Part shown: piece by piece, positions 18,168 to 27,135 of the stretch
Numbering within the stretch: the first letter of the stretch is position 1
Layout: every line of letters starts with the position of its first letter
Assembly (NCBI GenBank): GCA_963711255.1
Contig: CAVQDO010000009.1
Coordinates: 1-64,000 of the forward strand
Direction: 5' to 3'
From: GCA-2746365 sp963711255
GTDB taxonomy: Bacteria > Pseudomonadota > Gammaproteobacteria > SZUA-229
DNA: 64,000 nucleotides
Made by a program: the position numbers and the translations under genes
The notes under the pieces: generated by a model
What the model saw: the letters and a program-made list of their open reading frames with translations, nothing else
Database searches by the model: none
What the model was told of the DNA's origin: nothing

Positions 18168-18773
18168 ATGGATTTTAATTTCAACATCATCATATTTGCG
18201 CTACTCGCTTACCTTATTGGCTCCATTTCAAGCGCCATAATCACCTGCAAAATTTTAGCTATTGAAGACCCGCGTAAAACCGGTTCAAAAAACCCAGGCG
18301 CCACAAATGTATTGCGCCATGGCGGTAAAAAGGCCGCCATTATCACCTTATTAGGCGACATGTTGAAGGGCTTAATTCCGGTTTTAGCCATCAGCCACTT
18401 TCAACCTGAACACTTAAGCATCGCGCTGGTCGCACTTTTTGCCCTGCTGGGGCATATCTTTCCTGTCTATTATGGTTTCAGCGGCGGCAAAGGTGTTGCT
18501 ACTTTTTATGGTGTTATTCTCGGCATTAACTGGTTAGTCGGCCTTATTGCGCTGGCGATATGGCTGCTGGTAGCGGCTATTGTAAAAATCTCGTCATTGT
18601 CCGCACTGGTTTCAATCTTGCTTACACCTTTTATACTCTGGTATTTCTCTCAATCCATTGAACTGACAGCGGCTGCGGCATTCATGTGCGTGCTGATTTT
18701 CTGGCGTCACAAAAGCAATATTAAATCCCTGCTTCAGGGCAGTGAAGCGAAAATCGGCACAAAGGAAAAATAA
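18168..18773 (+). CDS. plsY: Glycerol-3-phosphate acyltransferase
   Basis: Inner-membrane enzyme that transfers the acyl group of acyl-phosphate to glycerol-3-phosphate, the first step of phospholipid synthesis. It is 201 residues with about five membrane helices and the three cytoplasmic PlsY motifs: GSISSAIITC / GSKNPGATNVLR, then the GHIFPVYYGFSGGKGVAT phosphate-binding segment, and a terminal polar tail. Its stop codon directly abuts the stop of the convergent tsaD gene, with no base between. Confidence 0.96.
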   Translation: MDFNFNIIIFALLAYLIGSISSAIITCKILAIEDPRKTGSKNPGATNVLRHGGKKAAIITLLGDMLKGLIPVLAISHFQPEHLSIALVALFALLGHIFPVYYGFSGGKGVATFYGVILGINWLVGLIALAIWLLVAAIVKISSLSALVSILLTPFILWYFSQSIELTAAAAFMCVLIFWRHKSNIKSLLQGSEAKIGTKEK

Positions 18774-19811
18774 CTAGATCGCTTTCAAATCCTGCATTGA
18801 CCAGCGCGCACGAGCATCGATTTCCAGCCCCTGAGTTTCACCGGCCATCATACGCAGGCAACCAGCCTGTGCGATCATGGCGCCATTATCCGTACAAAAT
18901 TCTACTCGAGGATAAAACAGCTGGCCGCCAGCCTGCCTGATCATTTCCGCAAGCTCGGTGCGTAAATGCTTATTCGCACCAACACCACCCGCTATTACCA
19001 GTGTCTGGCATTGCATCTGCTCCAGTGCACGACGACATTTAATTTTCAGGGTATCGACCACCGCTTCTTCAAAGGCCCTGGAGATATCTGCCTTATCCTG
19101 TTGCCTTAACTGGCCATCTTGCTCACCTTCATGCGCAGCGGCCTGCATAGTATTTAAAGCAAAGGTTTTTAAACCGCTAAAACTAAAATCCAGTCCCGGA
19201 CGGTCGATCATTGGCCGGGGAAATCGATAACGCCCGGAAATCCCCTGTTCCGCCATTTTCGCCAGTGCAGGCCCGCCCGGATAGCCCAGACCAAGCAGTT
19301 TTGCTGTTTTATCAAACGCTTCACCCGCGGCATCATCAAGACTTTGCCCCAGCAGCTGGTACTGACCAATACCTTTCACATAGGCCAGCAAGGTATGCCC
19401 GCCGGATACCAGCAGAGCGACGAAGGGAAATTCAGGTGCATTATCTTCCAGCATGGGTGCCAGCAAATGGCCCTCCATGTGATGCACTTCAACCGCAGGT
19501 ATAGCCAGTGCCCACGCCAGGGAACGGCCAACAGAGGCGCCCGACATTAATGCACCAATTAATCCAGGACCCGCAGTATAGGCAATACCGTCTATTGCTG
19601 ATTTTTCCAGCCCTGCCTGATCCAGCGCCTTTGTCAGCAGCGGCACCAGGTAGCGGATATGATCTCTGGATGCCAGCTCGGGCACAACCCCGCCATATTC
19701 CGCGTGCACCTCAATCTGGCTGTGCAGAGTATGCGCTAGCAGCCCTTTCTCGCTGTCATACAGCGCAATTCCGGTCTCGTCACAGGAGCTTTCAATACCT
19801 AAAACAATCAT
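18774..19811 (-). CDS. tsaD: tRNA threonylcarbamoyladenosine transferase subunit
   Basis: Transfers threonylcarbamoyl to adenosine 37 of ANN-decoding tRNAs, with TsaB and TsaE. The 345-residue ASKHA-fold protein opens with VLGIESSCDETGIALYD, has the metal ligands His111 and His115 (HHMEGH), the LVSGGHTLL phosphate loop, the PGGPALAKMAE segment, and VAGGVGANKHLR near residue 275. Length is normal. It is divergent from rpsU across 262 bases, a classical arrangement in gammaproteobacteria. Confidence 0.97.
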   Translation of the reverse strand: MIVLGIESSCDETGIALYDSEKGLLAHTLHSQIEVHAEYGGVVPELASRDHIRYLVPLLTKALDQAGLEKSAIDGIAYTAGPGLIGALMSGASVGRSLAWALAIPAVEVHHMEGHLLAPMLEDNAPEFPFVALLVSGGHTLLAYVKGIGQYQLLGQSLDDAAGEAFDKTAKLLGLGYPGGPALAKMAEQGISGRYRFPRPMIDRPGLDFSFSGLKTFALNTMQAAAHEGEQDGQLRQQDKADISRAFEEAVVDTLKIKCRRALEQMQCQTLVIAGGVGANKHLRTELAEMIRQAGGQLFYPRVEFCTDNGAMIAQAGCLRMMAGETQGLEIDARARWSMQDLKAI

Positions 19812-19914
19812 ATAATCTCGGTAAAATCAGTGTAAAATCTCGCTTCAACAGGCCATATCGGGTTAATTTTCGACCTGCTTTTATGGCTAAGTAATTAATT
19901 TTTCTAATTCTGCT

Positions 19915-19943
19915 TTTAGATTTGACTAAAAGTGGGATATAAT
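19915..19943 (+). promoter_or_regulatory. Probable rpsU promoter
   Basis: TTTAGA (19915-19920) and a perfect TATAAT (19938-19943) are separated by 17 bases. Transcription would begin near 19950, giving an rpsU leader of about 120 bases that starts almost at the hairpin below. Confidence 0.65.
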
Positions 19944-19954
19944 ACGTGGTTTCA

Positions 19955-19976
19955 CCGCATACTTTGCGGATTTTTT
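19955..19976 (+). terminator. Small terminator-like hairpin at the 5' end of the rpsU leader
   Basis: CCGCA and TGCGG pair around a five-base loop and are followed by A and six T. The shape is that of an intrinsic terminator, but it lies within the first 30 bases of the predicted transcript, so it may be an attenuator or a 5'-end stabiliser. The structured element below follows at once, the same order as in the metK leader. Confidence 0.5.
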
Positions 19977-19978
19977 AT

Positions 19979-20040
19979 GTTCATGGATGAACGGTATCTC
20001 ACAAGGAGCCATAAATGAGAGTCATGGATGGCGGTGTGAG
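19979..20040 (+). repeat. Structured GGA-loop element, copy A (rpsU leader)
   Basis: A two-part RNA-like structure. Hairpin 1 pairs GTTC with GAAC (19979-19982, 19989-19992) around ATGGAT. After the linker GGTAT, a 5-bp stem CTCAC/GTGAG (19998-20002, 20036-20040) encloses AAGGA, an inner stem GCCAT/ATGGC (20008-20012, 20028-20032) and GGT. Inside that, ATGA/TCAT forms a small tip. The same plan with different stem bases occurs at 37787 and 37840. Several GGA triplets sit in loops, like CsrA/RsmA sites. It lies 33 bases before the rpsU start. Confidence 0.65.
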
Positions 20041-20073
20041 GATGTATTTATTTTATTTTATTAAGAGAGCACT

Positions 20074-20304
20074 ATGCCTGCAATAAGAGTTAAAGAAAAC
20101 GAACCATTTGATGTGGCGCTGCGCCGCTTCAAACGCTCATGTGAGAAAGCCGGTGTTTTAACCGAAATTCGCAAACGTGAAGCTTATGAAAAGCCAACGA
20201 CTGAACGTAAGCGTAAAGCAGCAGCAGCGGTAAAACGCCACCTGAAAAAACTGTCTAAAGAACGCAACAAGTTTACTCGTTCACCTCATCAGCGCCGTCG
20301 TTAA
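20074..20304 (+). CDS. rpsU: Small ribosomal subunit protein bS21
   Basis: Very basic 76-residue ribosomal protein needed for normal initiation on structured messages. The sequence (PAIRVKENEPFDVALRRFKR, EKPTTERKRKAAAAVKRH) is typical of bS21. An AGAGAG ribosome site precedes the ATG. Its leader carries a terminator-like hairpin and a GGA-loop element, suggesting post-transcriptional control. Unlike in E. coli, dnaG and rpoD do not follow; the next gene is yqeY, and dnaG is 15 kb downstream. Confidence 0.97.
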   Translation: MPAIRVKENEPFDVALRRFKRSCEKAGVLTEIRKREAYEKPTTERKRKAAAAVKRHLKKLSKERNKFTRSPHQRRR

Positions 20305-20422
20305 TATTCATTAACATTTCTATTTATTTGAAATCAATTTAGGGCCAAATTAGTCACAAAGTCAGCTTATTAGTAACACTTTATAAGACGGCTTCGTGAT
20401 CCGGTATATACCAAAGAACATA

Positions 20423-20875
20423 ATGAGTGACCTTAAAAAGCAGATACAGGACGCTGTAATCCGTGCAATGAAAGCTGGCGAAAAAGAACGCCTGGCAATC
20501 ATCCGCCTGATGACGTCAGCAATGAAGCAAATAGAAGTAGATGAACGTATAGAGCTGGACGATGCCAGGATCATTGCCATTCTTGATAAAATGGTCAAGC
20601 AGCGTCGCGAATCTATTTCACAATTCAAAACCGCAGGACGCGATGACCTGGTAAAACAGGAAAGCTACGAAATTGATATTATCCAGGAATTCTTACCGCA
20701 GGCATTAAGCGAAGAAGAAGTAGATGAAATTGTGAACCAGGCAATTAGCCAGACCAGTGCCAGCTCAATTAAAGATATGGGTAAAGTAATGGGGCTGGTA
20801 AGACCACAGATTATCGGCCGTGCCGACATGGGCGAAGTTAGTGGCCGTATAAAATCGATGCTAAGCACCAGCTAG
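20423..20875 (+). CDS. yqeY: GatB/YqeY-domain protein
   Basis: A 150-residue soluble helical protein of the YqeY family, related to the tail domain of GatB, the tRNA-binding part of the amidotransferase. Its cellular role is not settled. The family pattern is clear: RLIMTSAMKQIEVDE-like segment, KMVKQRRESISQF, then EFLPQALSEEEVDEIV and GRADMGEVSGRIK at the C-terminus. I chose the ATG at 20423 (MSDLKKQIQDA), which matches the family; an upstream in-frame GTG at 20396 adds nine unlikely residues. rpsU-yqeY adjacency is widespread in proteobacteria. Confidence 0.92.
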   Translation: MSDLKKQIQDAVIRAMKAGEKERLAIIRLMTSAMKQIEVDERIELDDARIIAILDKMVKQRRESISQFKTAGRDDLVKQESYEIDIIQEFLPQALSEEEVDEIVNQAISQTSASSIKDMGKVMGLVRPQIIGRADMGEVSGRIKSMLSTS

Positions 20876-20910
20876 CTCGCGGCAGCAGTTCTTTTTGGGA
20901 AACTGTTCAG

Positions 20911-20916
20911 TATAAT
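20911..20916 (+). promoter_or_regulatory. Possible -10 box of hemE
   Basis: A perfect TATAAT stands 36 bases before the hemE start in the short gap after yqeY. A matching -35 box is not evident, so this is a weak call. Confidence 0.4.
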
Positions 20917-20951
20917 CCCGCCATAATAGTGGCACACATTATTTAAAGTAA

Positions 20952-22016
20952 ATGAGCATAGTCAAAAGCGATCGATTTTTAAAAGCCCTACTCCGTCAAC
21001 CGGTAGATCGCACTCCTGTATGGATTATGCGGCAGGCTGGCCGGTATTTACCTGAATACCGTGAAGTACGAGCAAAAGCCGGTGACTTTATGACTTTATG
21101 CAGCACGCCGGAACTGGCCTGCGAAGTTACCCTGCAGCCGTTGCGCCGTTTTGAACTTGACGCCGCCATCCTGTTTTCAGATATTCTGACTATTCCCGAC
21201 GCGATGGGCCTGGGCCTGTATTTCTCCGAAGGTGAAGGCCCGAAATTTGAAAAAACAATCGATTCGGCAAGCGACGTAAAAAACCTGATCATCCCTGATC
21301 CGGCCGATAAATTATCATACGTAACCGATGCGGTTTCCTTAATCCGCAAAGAGCTTGACGGTCGGCTGCCATTAATCGGATTTGCCGGCAGCCCGTGGAC
21401 ACTGGCAACCTATATGGTTGAAGGCGGCAGCAGTAAAACTTTCTCAAAAGTAAAAGCCATGTTGTTTGAAGACCCGGCATCCGCTCATACACTTATGGGC
21501 AAGCTGGCTGATTCCGTAGCACTCTATTTAAATGCACAAATCGAAGCTGGCGCACAGGCTGTAATGGTTTTTGACAGCTGGGGCGGTGCCTTAACAACCG
21601 CACATTACAAAGAATTCTCACTGGCTTACATGCAACGCATTGTTGACCAGCTGACACGCAGTAAAGATGGCGAAAAAATTCCCGTTGTCTTGTTTACCAA
21701 GGGCGGCGGTATGTGGCTTGATGATATAGCCAACACCGGATGTGACGCAGTTGGCCTGGACTGGTCTGTTGATATCAGAACTGCTCGCCAGAAAATTGGT
21801 GACAGGGTAGCACTGCAGGGAAATATGGATCCTGCGATTATGGCGACTAACCCTGAAGTTATTAAACAGGAAGCCGGCCGCATTCTGGCTGAATTTGGCC
21901 ATGGCAACGGCCATGTATTTAATCTCGGTCACGGCATTACACCTAACATCACACCCGACAATGTTGCCGCGCTGGTTGATGCGGTGCACGATATAAGTGC
22001 ACAGTACCACGACTAG
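20952..22016 (+). CDS. hemE: Uroporphyrinogen decarboxylase
   Basis: Removes four carboxyl groups from uroporphyrinogen III to give coproporphyrinogen III in haem synthesis. The 354-residue cytoplasmic TIM-barrel enzyme opens with RQPVDRTPVWIMRQAGRYLPEYR (in pieces; the Arg residues bind substrate), has the LFSDILTIPDAMG segment with the catalytic Asp, GFAGSPWTLATYMVEGG, VFDSWGG, and ends with FNLGHGITPNITPDNV. Length is normal. A 12-bp hairpin lies 32 bases downstream. Confidence 0.97.
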   Translation: MSIVKSDRFLKALLRQPVDRTPVWIMRQAGRYLPEYREVRAKAGDFMTLCSTPELACEVTLQPLRRFELDAAILFSDILTIPDAMGLGLYFSEGEGPKFEKTIDSASDVKNLIIPDPADKLSYVTDAVSLIRKELDGRLPLIGFAGSPWTLATYMVEGGSSKTFSKVKAMLFEDPASAHTLMGKLADSVALYLNAQIEAGAQAVMVFDSWGGALTTAHYKEFSLAYMQRIVDQLTRSKDGEKIPVVLFTKGGGMWLDDIANTGCDAVGLDWSVDIRTARQKIGDRVALQGNMDPAIMATNPEVIKQEAGRILAEFGHGNGHVFNLGHGITPNITPDNVAALVDAVHDISAQYHD

Positions 22017-22048
22017 CAAAAAACCAGGCTCATACTGCGCATGATACC

Positions 22049-22085
22049 CTTGCGATTCAGCCCGGTTCACGGCCTGAATCGCAAG
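22049..22085. other. 12-bp perfect hairpin after hemE
   Basis: CTTGCGATTCAG (22049-22060) pairs fully with CTGAATCGCAAG (22074-22085) around 13 bases. No T-run follows on either strand, so it is not a standard intrinsic terminator. It could protect the hemE 3' end or be a repeat unit. Confidence 0.5.
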
Positions 22086-22170
22086 CCGGTTCGCAACAAT
22101 AACATTTACTCCTCTAGCGACAAAAGTTTCGCTATACTGCTGCTACGATTTGCCTGCCATATGCAATCCT

Positions 22171-24414
22171 ATGACTTTTCGCCGATACCATTTATTCAAA
22201 ACGCTCTTCTTCGTACTAACACTATTTAGTCTTTCCGAGATAGTCTTTGCCCAGAACCAGCCGCAAGCTGATGAAAATAAAAGCGCATCAACACGACCAA
22301 AAATCGGCCTGGTATTAAGCGGTGGCGGTGCGCGTGGCTTTGCACACATCGGCGCATTAAAAGTACTGGAAGCTAATAATATACCGATCGATTATATTGT
22401 CGGCACCAGCATGGGCTCCATCGTTGGTGGACTTTATGCCATAGGCTTAAGCCCTGTAGAAATTGAGCAGGGGGTAGCGAGCATTGCATGGGACAAAGTG
22501 TTTACCGATTTCGCCATACGCGACTACCGAACCTATCGGCATAAAAGAGACGACTTTGATTTTTTCAATATACACCGCATAGGTATTAATAATGAAGGCA
22601 TCCAGCTTTCACCGGGACTGATTGAAGGCCAGCAAATTGAAATTGCGCTGGATCGGCTCGCCTACCCCGGTTTCCACATCAATGATTATGACAAGTTAAG
22701 AATTCCTTACCGCGCAATAGCAACCAATCTTGAGAATGGTGAATCTATTGTTATTGCTGAAGGCAACATTGCTCGCGCCATGCGCGCCAGCATGTCCATA
22801 CCGGGTGTATTACCACCTATCACGATTAACGGCACCTTACTTGTTGATGGCGGCATCGCTAATAATATTCCCATCGATACTGTACGAGAAATGGGCGCTG
22901 ATATTGTTATCGTAGTCGATGTAAGCGCACCTCTGGATCAGAAGGACAAACTTAAATCCAGCGTTGATGTAACCGGACAGTTAACCACTATCCTTACCCG
23001 TCGTATCGCCGATATACAATTAAACTCTCTCAATAAAACCGATGTACTTATAGTACCCGGTCAGAACGACATATCTTCTTCAGATTTTATCCGCTACCCC
23101 GAACTAATTGAGGCTGGCTACGACGCTGCCAGTAAACAGCAGGGCAAACTTCAAAAAATTTCACTGGCAGATAATGCTTATGCCCAATACAAAGCATCGC
23201 TACCTGATGTTGCCAGGAGAAACCCGGTCATCGATTTTGTTGAAATAAAAAACAACACTAAGTTGAAAGATGAAGTGATGGATATACGTATTCATCAAAA
23301 AACAGGTGAAGTGCTAAATATTGCGCAGCTGGAAGAGGATTTATCGTACATATACGGACTGGATCATTCCAGCTCGGTGGTTTACTCCATTGAAACACGC
23401 GACGATAAAACCGGGCTGATTATATATATAAGGGATCGCGACTGGGCCCATAGCCATTTACAATTTGGCCTGTCAATAAAAACTGAAGCCGACATTGGGT
23501 CATTTACCAACATTAATGCTGCATATGTCAAAAGCGATTTGAACAGCCTGGCTGGCGAGTTTAGAGCAACCGCCGGACTAGGCAGTGAGCCATCACTCAG
23601 AGCTGAAGTCTACCAGCCATTAAATGTCGCATTGGATACTTTTGTGTCGGCAGAAATCGGTAGCGAAACAACTATATTCCCCATTGTTGAAAGCAACACT
23701 ATTGATTCCATACTTCGTTTTCAACGAAGATATATCGATCTCTCGGCGGGGAAAATCTTCAAACAAACAAGCCAGGTTAAGCTAGGCATTCGCCATAATA
23801 ATGGCCGAACGGTCGCCATTAGCGGCACGCCACCAAACAGTGACGGCGATTTTCAGGAAGGCTACTACTATGCAGGATTATTCCACGACTCTCTGGACAA
23901 CCTGAGTTTTCCCAACACCGGTTTTTTTGGCGGCCTTAGTATCAGTGCAAACAGGGATGAGCTTGGCGCAGACAGTGAGTTCGAGCAGGTACAAATGATA
24001 TTGAGCGGTGCCGGAACCTATAAACGCTACACCATATTTAGTCGTGCAATCCTTGAAGCCACAATCGATGAAAACGCACCATTTAATGCACTGCATAGGC
24101 ATGGAGGTTTTCTGGAATTATCCGGCACTCTTGATCGAGAACTGGCCGGACAGCATTTTGGACTTATCGAGTCGGCATTTTACCGCCGTCTGGGGAACAT
24201 CACCTTCCTGCCAATATATTCAGGCTTCTCACTGGAGGCGGGTAATGTCTGGGATCGATATGATGATATTAGTTCAGACAACACTATTTTAGCTGGCAGT
24301 ATTTTTATCGGTGCCGAGACCTTTATCGGACCTGTATACCTGTCTATTGGTGCCACAGATAAAGGTGACACGGCACTCTATTTTAATCTCGGACAAACCT
24401 TCATCTACGACTAA
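22171..24414 (+). CDS. Patatin-like phospholipase with POTRA and outer-membrane barrel (type Vd, PlpD-like)
   Basis: A 747-residue exported protein. A signal peptide (about 1-28) precedes a patatin lipase domain with the oxyanion motif GGGARG, nucleophile Ser80 in GTSMG and Asp226 in the DGG motif, giving a complete catalytic dyad. Residues about 340-420 resemble a single POTRA-like domain. The remainder is beta-rich with alternating pattern and D15/Omp85-like segments ending in YFNLGQTFIYD, the terminal aromatic strand expected for barrel insertion. This is the layout of type Vd autotransporters such as Pseudomonas PlpD. I use the ATG at 22171, which starts the signal peptide; a TTG at 22150 is in frame. 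Confidence 0.9.
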   Translation: MTFRRYHLFKTLFFVLTLFSLSEIVFAQNQPQADENKSASTRPKIGLVLSGGGARGFAHIGALKVLEANNIPIDYIVGTSMGSIVGGLYAIGLSPVEIEQGVASIAWDKVFTDFAIRDYRTYRHKRDDFDFFNIHRIGINNEGIQLSPGLIEGQQIEIALDRLAYPGFHINDYDKLRIPYRAIATNLENGESIVIAEGNIARAMRASMSIPGVLPPITINGTLLVDGGIANNIPIDTVREMGADIVIVVDVSAPLDQKDKLKSSVDVTGQLTTILTRRIADIQLNSLNKTDVLIVPGQNDISSSDFIRYPELIEAGYDAASKQQGKLQKISLADNAYAQYKASLPDVARRNPVIDFVEIKNNTKLKDEVMDIRIHQKTGEVLNIAQLEEDLSYIYGLDHSSSVVYSIETRDDKTGLIIYIRDRDWAHSHLQFGLSIKTEADIGSFTNINAAYVKSDLNSLAGEFRATAGLGSEPSLRAEVYQPLNVALDTFVSAEIGSETTIFPIVESNTIDSILRFQRRYIDLSAGKIFKQTSQVKLGIRHNNGRTVAISGTPPNSDGDFQEGYYYAGLFHDSLDNLSFPNTGFFGGLSISANRDELGADSEFEQVQMILSGAGTYKRYTIFSRAILEATIDENAPFNALHRHGGFLELSGTLDRELAGQHFGLIESAFYRRLGNITFLPIYSGFSLEAGNVWDRYDDISSDNTILAGSIFIGAETFIGPVYLSIGATDKGDTALYFNLGQTFIYD

Positions 24415-24415
24415 C

Positions 24416-24436
24416 AGCAGCTAATCGCATGCTGCT
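24416..24436. terminator. Hairpin between convergent patatin and mrcA genes
   Basis: AGCAGC pairs with GCTGCT around nine bases in the 29-base gap between the two stop codons. There is no long T-run, so its terminator activity is uncertain. Confidence 0.4.
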
Positions 24437-24443
24437 AGTCAGC

Positions 24444-26957
24444 TTAAAATAACTGCTCTGGTATCGCAGATGAGCCTTCACCATTACCAGGAGTCGCGGC
24501 TGGCGATGTGCCGCTAACACCCGGTGCTTTTTCCTTACGGAAAATTTCAAAGACCGTATTAGTATCTGCATCAGTAGCCGCCTGACCTGTTTCCGCATTA
24601 ATCTTCATGGTAACCAGACCATCAGGCCGCGTTAGTTGCTTTTCAGGTTTTCCCGCCAGCGCTACTTTCATGAAATCAATCCACACAGGTAGTGCTGCCT
24701 GCGAGGCAAACTCTTTATTGCCGAGAGGTTTTAACTGGTCAAAACCAACCCAGGTCGTAGTAACCAGCTGGGTGTTATAACCATTAAACCAGGCATCACG
24801 CTGATCATTAGTGGTACCGGTTTTACCCGCCAGGTCATTCCTGCCCAATGCCATAGCACGGCGACCTGTGCCACGCAAAACCACATCCTGCAAGATAGAG
24901 TTCATTTGAAAAGCCAGCCTTGGCTCCAGTGTACGCTCTGCCTGCTTCGGTAATTTGGTAAGCGCACCATCTGATACTATTTTGGAAGACCATTTCTGTT
25001 CAGCTATAACACAGGAGGTACATGCTACCGCAGGATCGGCTTCATACAATATACTGCCGTCGGCATCCTCAATACGCTGTATTAAATACGGCTCGGTTAA
25101 ATAACCACCGTTCGCAAAAACTGAATATACCCTGGCCATTTGCAATGGACTTAATTCGGCACTACCCAAAGCCAGCGATAAATCATAAGGCAACTCTTTG
25201 CTATCAAGACCAAAATTTCTGGCATATTGCGTTGCGTGTTTAATACCAATCGCACGCAGTATTCGAATGGATACCAGGTTACGCGATTTGTACAAAGCCA
25301 TGCGCAGCCGCGTTGGACCAAAGGTTTTGCCGCTATAATTTTCCGGACGCCAGGAACCTTCCAGCGCATCGTCTTCAAATACCACAGGGGCATCATTAAT
25401 TAAGCTGGCCGGGGTGTATTTTTTGTCCAGCGCAGCAGCATACACGATGGGCTTAAAGCCTGAACCCGCCTGTCTTTTTGCCTGCACCACCCGGTTAAAT
25501 TTACTGTGCTCAAAATCAAAACCGCCATTTAACGCCTGTATTGCACCACTATTTGGATTCACTGAAACCAGCGCACCCTGCACCTCTGGAATTTGCGCCA
25601 GACTCCAGCCCGCCACCGGATCCTGAGCAAGCCAGACCACGTCGCCCGCTTTTATCACCTCGGAGACAGTTTTTAACTCATCACCTATGCGGTTAACACT
25701 GATATATTCGCGCGCCCAGTTAATACCACTCCAGGGTATACGAACCTGGTTACCGTCTTTTAATAGCGCAATTGCTGAGCGATTATCTTCCGACACAACA
25801 GCCTTATCCGCTTTCGACACAGCATTTTGATCAATAGATATATCGTCATTAACCGACAAGATAAGTGCGGGCACAAATCGGCCGTAATTTTCATCATCTT
25901 TTAGGAATGAAGTCAGGTCTGACATATCGCCATTAACCGCTTCACCGTCAACAGATGAATCTTTCGCTGCATTTAAATCAATGTGCCGAACTACTCCGCG
26001 ATAACCATGACGATGATCATAGTCCACCAGACCCTTCCAGATACTGTCATTTGCCGCCTGCTGCAAACGCTTATTAATGGTTGTATAAACATTCAGACCT
26101 CGTACATAAGCCTCATCACCAAACTGTTTAACGATTTCAGCCCTCGCCATTTCATTAACATAAGGTGCATATACACCGATAGCACTGCGATGACGTTTCG
26201 CGGTCACTTGCGCTGCTTTTTCCGTCTTATATTCATCGGCACTGATAAATCCAAGCTTAAGCATGCGTGACAAAACATAATCACGTCGGATAATGGCACG
26301 TTCCGGATTAACAATAGGATTATAAGTTGAAGGCGCTTTAGGCAGTCCGGCAATCATTGCGATCTGTGCCAGAGATAACTCGTCCAGATCAACCCCATAA
26401 TAAATTTGCGCCGCGGCAGCAACACCGTATGATCGATTACCCAGGTATATTTTATTTAAGTACAGCTCAAGAATTTTTTCCTTATCAAGCTCACGCTCAA
26501 TTTTTAGTGCCAGTAATATTTCATTTAATTTACGCAGATAGGTTTTTTCACTGGACAGATAAAAGTTACGCGCCAGCTGCATGGTAATGGTACTTCCGCC
26601 CTGGCCGCGCTCACCAGTCATGACAAGATTAACGACCGCGCGCAGAATACCCTGGTAATCAACCCCCGGATGTTCAAAAAAGCGGTCATCTTCTGCCGAT
26701 AAAAATGCCTGCCGCATTTTCTCGGGTATTTCTTCGAGCTTTTTTGGTGTCCTTCGTTTCTCACCAAATTCACCCATTAATGCGCCATCACTGCTATATA
26801 TACGGAGTGGAACCTGAAGTTGTACATTACTTAGTCCTTCAATAGAAGGCAGTTTGGGGTTCAGGTAGAAATAACCGCCGGTAGCTATTACCGCGGCAAG
26901 AAGAACCATCACAAATGTGATGATAATAAATAATTTGAATATGTTTAATAAACGCAC
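24444..26957 (-). CDS. mrcA: Bifunctional penicillin-binding protein 1a
   Basis: Polymerises and cross-links peptidoglycan at the outer face of the inner membrane. The 837-residue protein has one membrane anchor (about 8-30), a GT51 glycosyltransferase domain with Glu89 in SAEDDRFFEHPG and GGSTITMQLARN, then an inserted OB-like domain (about 320-470) and the transpeptidase domain with Ser499 in SGFK, SRN, and KTGTT. The Gly/Pro-rich tail after residue 790 is probably disordered. It is divergent from pilM, the same arrangement as ponA-pilM in Pseudomonas. Confidence 0.96.
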   Translation of the reverse strand: MRLLNIFKLFIIITFVMVLLAAVIATGGYFYLNPKLPSIEGLSNVQLQVPLRIYSSDGALMGEFGEKRRTPKKLEEIPEKMRQAFLSAEDDRFFEHPGVDYQGILRAVVNLVMTGERGQGGSTITMQLARNFYLSSEKTYLRKLNEILLALKIERELDKEKILELYLNKIYLGNRSYGVAAAAQIYYGVDLDELSLAQIAMIAGLPKAPSTYNPIVNPERAIIRRDYVLSRMLKLGFISADEYKTEKAAQVTAKRHRSAIGVYAPYVNEMARAEIVKQFGDEAYVRGLNVYTTINKRLQQAANDSIWKGLVDYDHRHGYRGVVRHIDLNAAKDSSVDGEAVNGDMSDLTSFLKDDENYGRFVPALILSVNDDISIDQNAVSKADKAVVSEDNRSAIALLKDGNQVRIPWSGINWAREYISVNRIGDELKTVSEVIKAGDVVWLAQDPVAGWSLAQIPEVQGALVSVNPNSGAIQALNGGFDFEHSKFNRVVQAKRQAGSGFKPIVYAAALDKKYTPASLINDAPVVFEDDALEGSWRPENYSGKTFGPTRLRMALYKSRNLVSIRILRAIGIKHATQYARNFGLDSKELPYDLSLALGSAELSPLQMARVYSVFANGGYLTEPYLIQRIEDADGSILYEADPAVACTSCVIAEQKWSSKIVSDGALTKLPKQAERTLEPRLAFQMNSILQDVVLRGTGRRAMALGRNDLAGKTGTTNDQRDAWFNGYNTQLVTTTWVGFDQLKPLGNKEFASQAALPVWIDFMKVALAGKPEKQLTRPDGLVTMKINAETGQAATDADTNTVFEIFRKEKAPGVSGTSPAATPGNGEGSSAIPEQLF

Positions 26958-27135
26958 TGTTCCATTACCTGTGACGGATTATTAGTTGAGGCGGGAAAGT
27001 ATATAGGTTTAACAACAATTTTACGACATTGTTCATAACTACCTAGTATTTTTCAACACTTACAGCTAATATTTAATGCAAAAATCATAATATATTCTAT
27101 AACTACCTTTAAAATATATAAATAAGGGGAACAGC

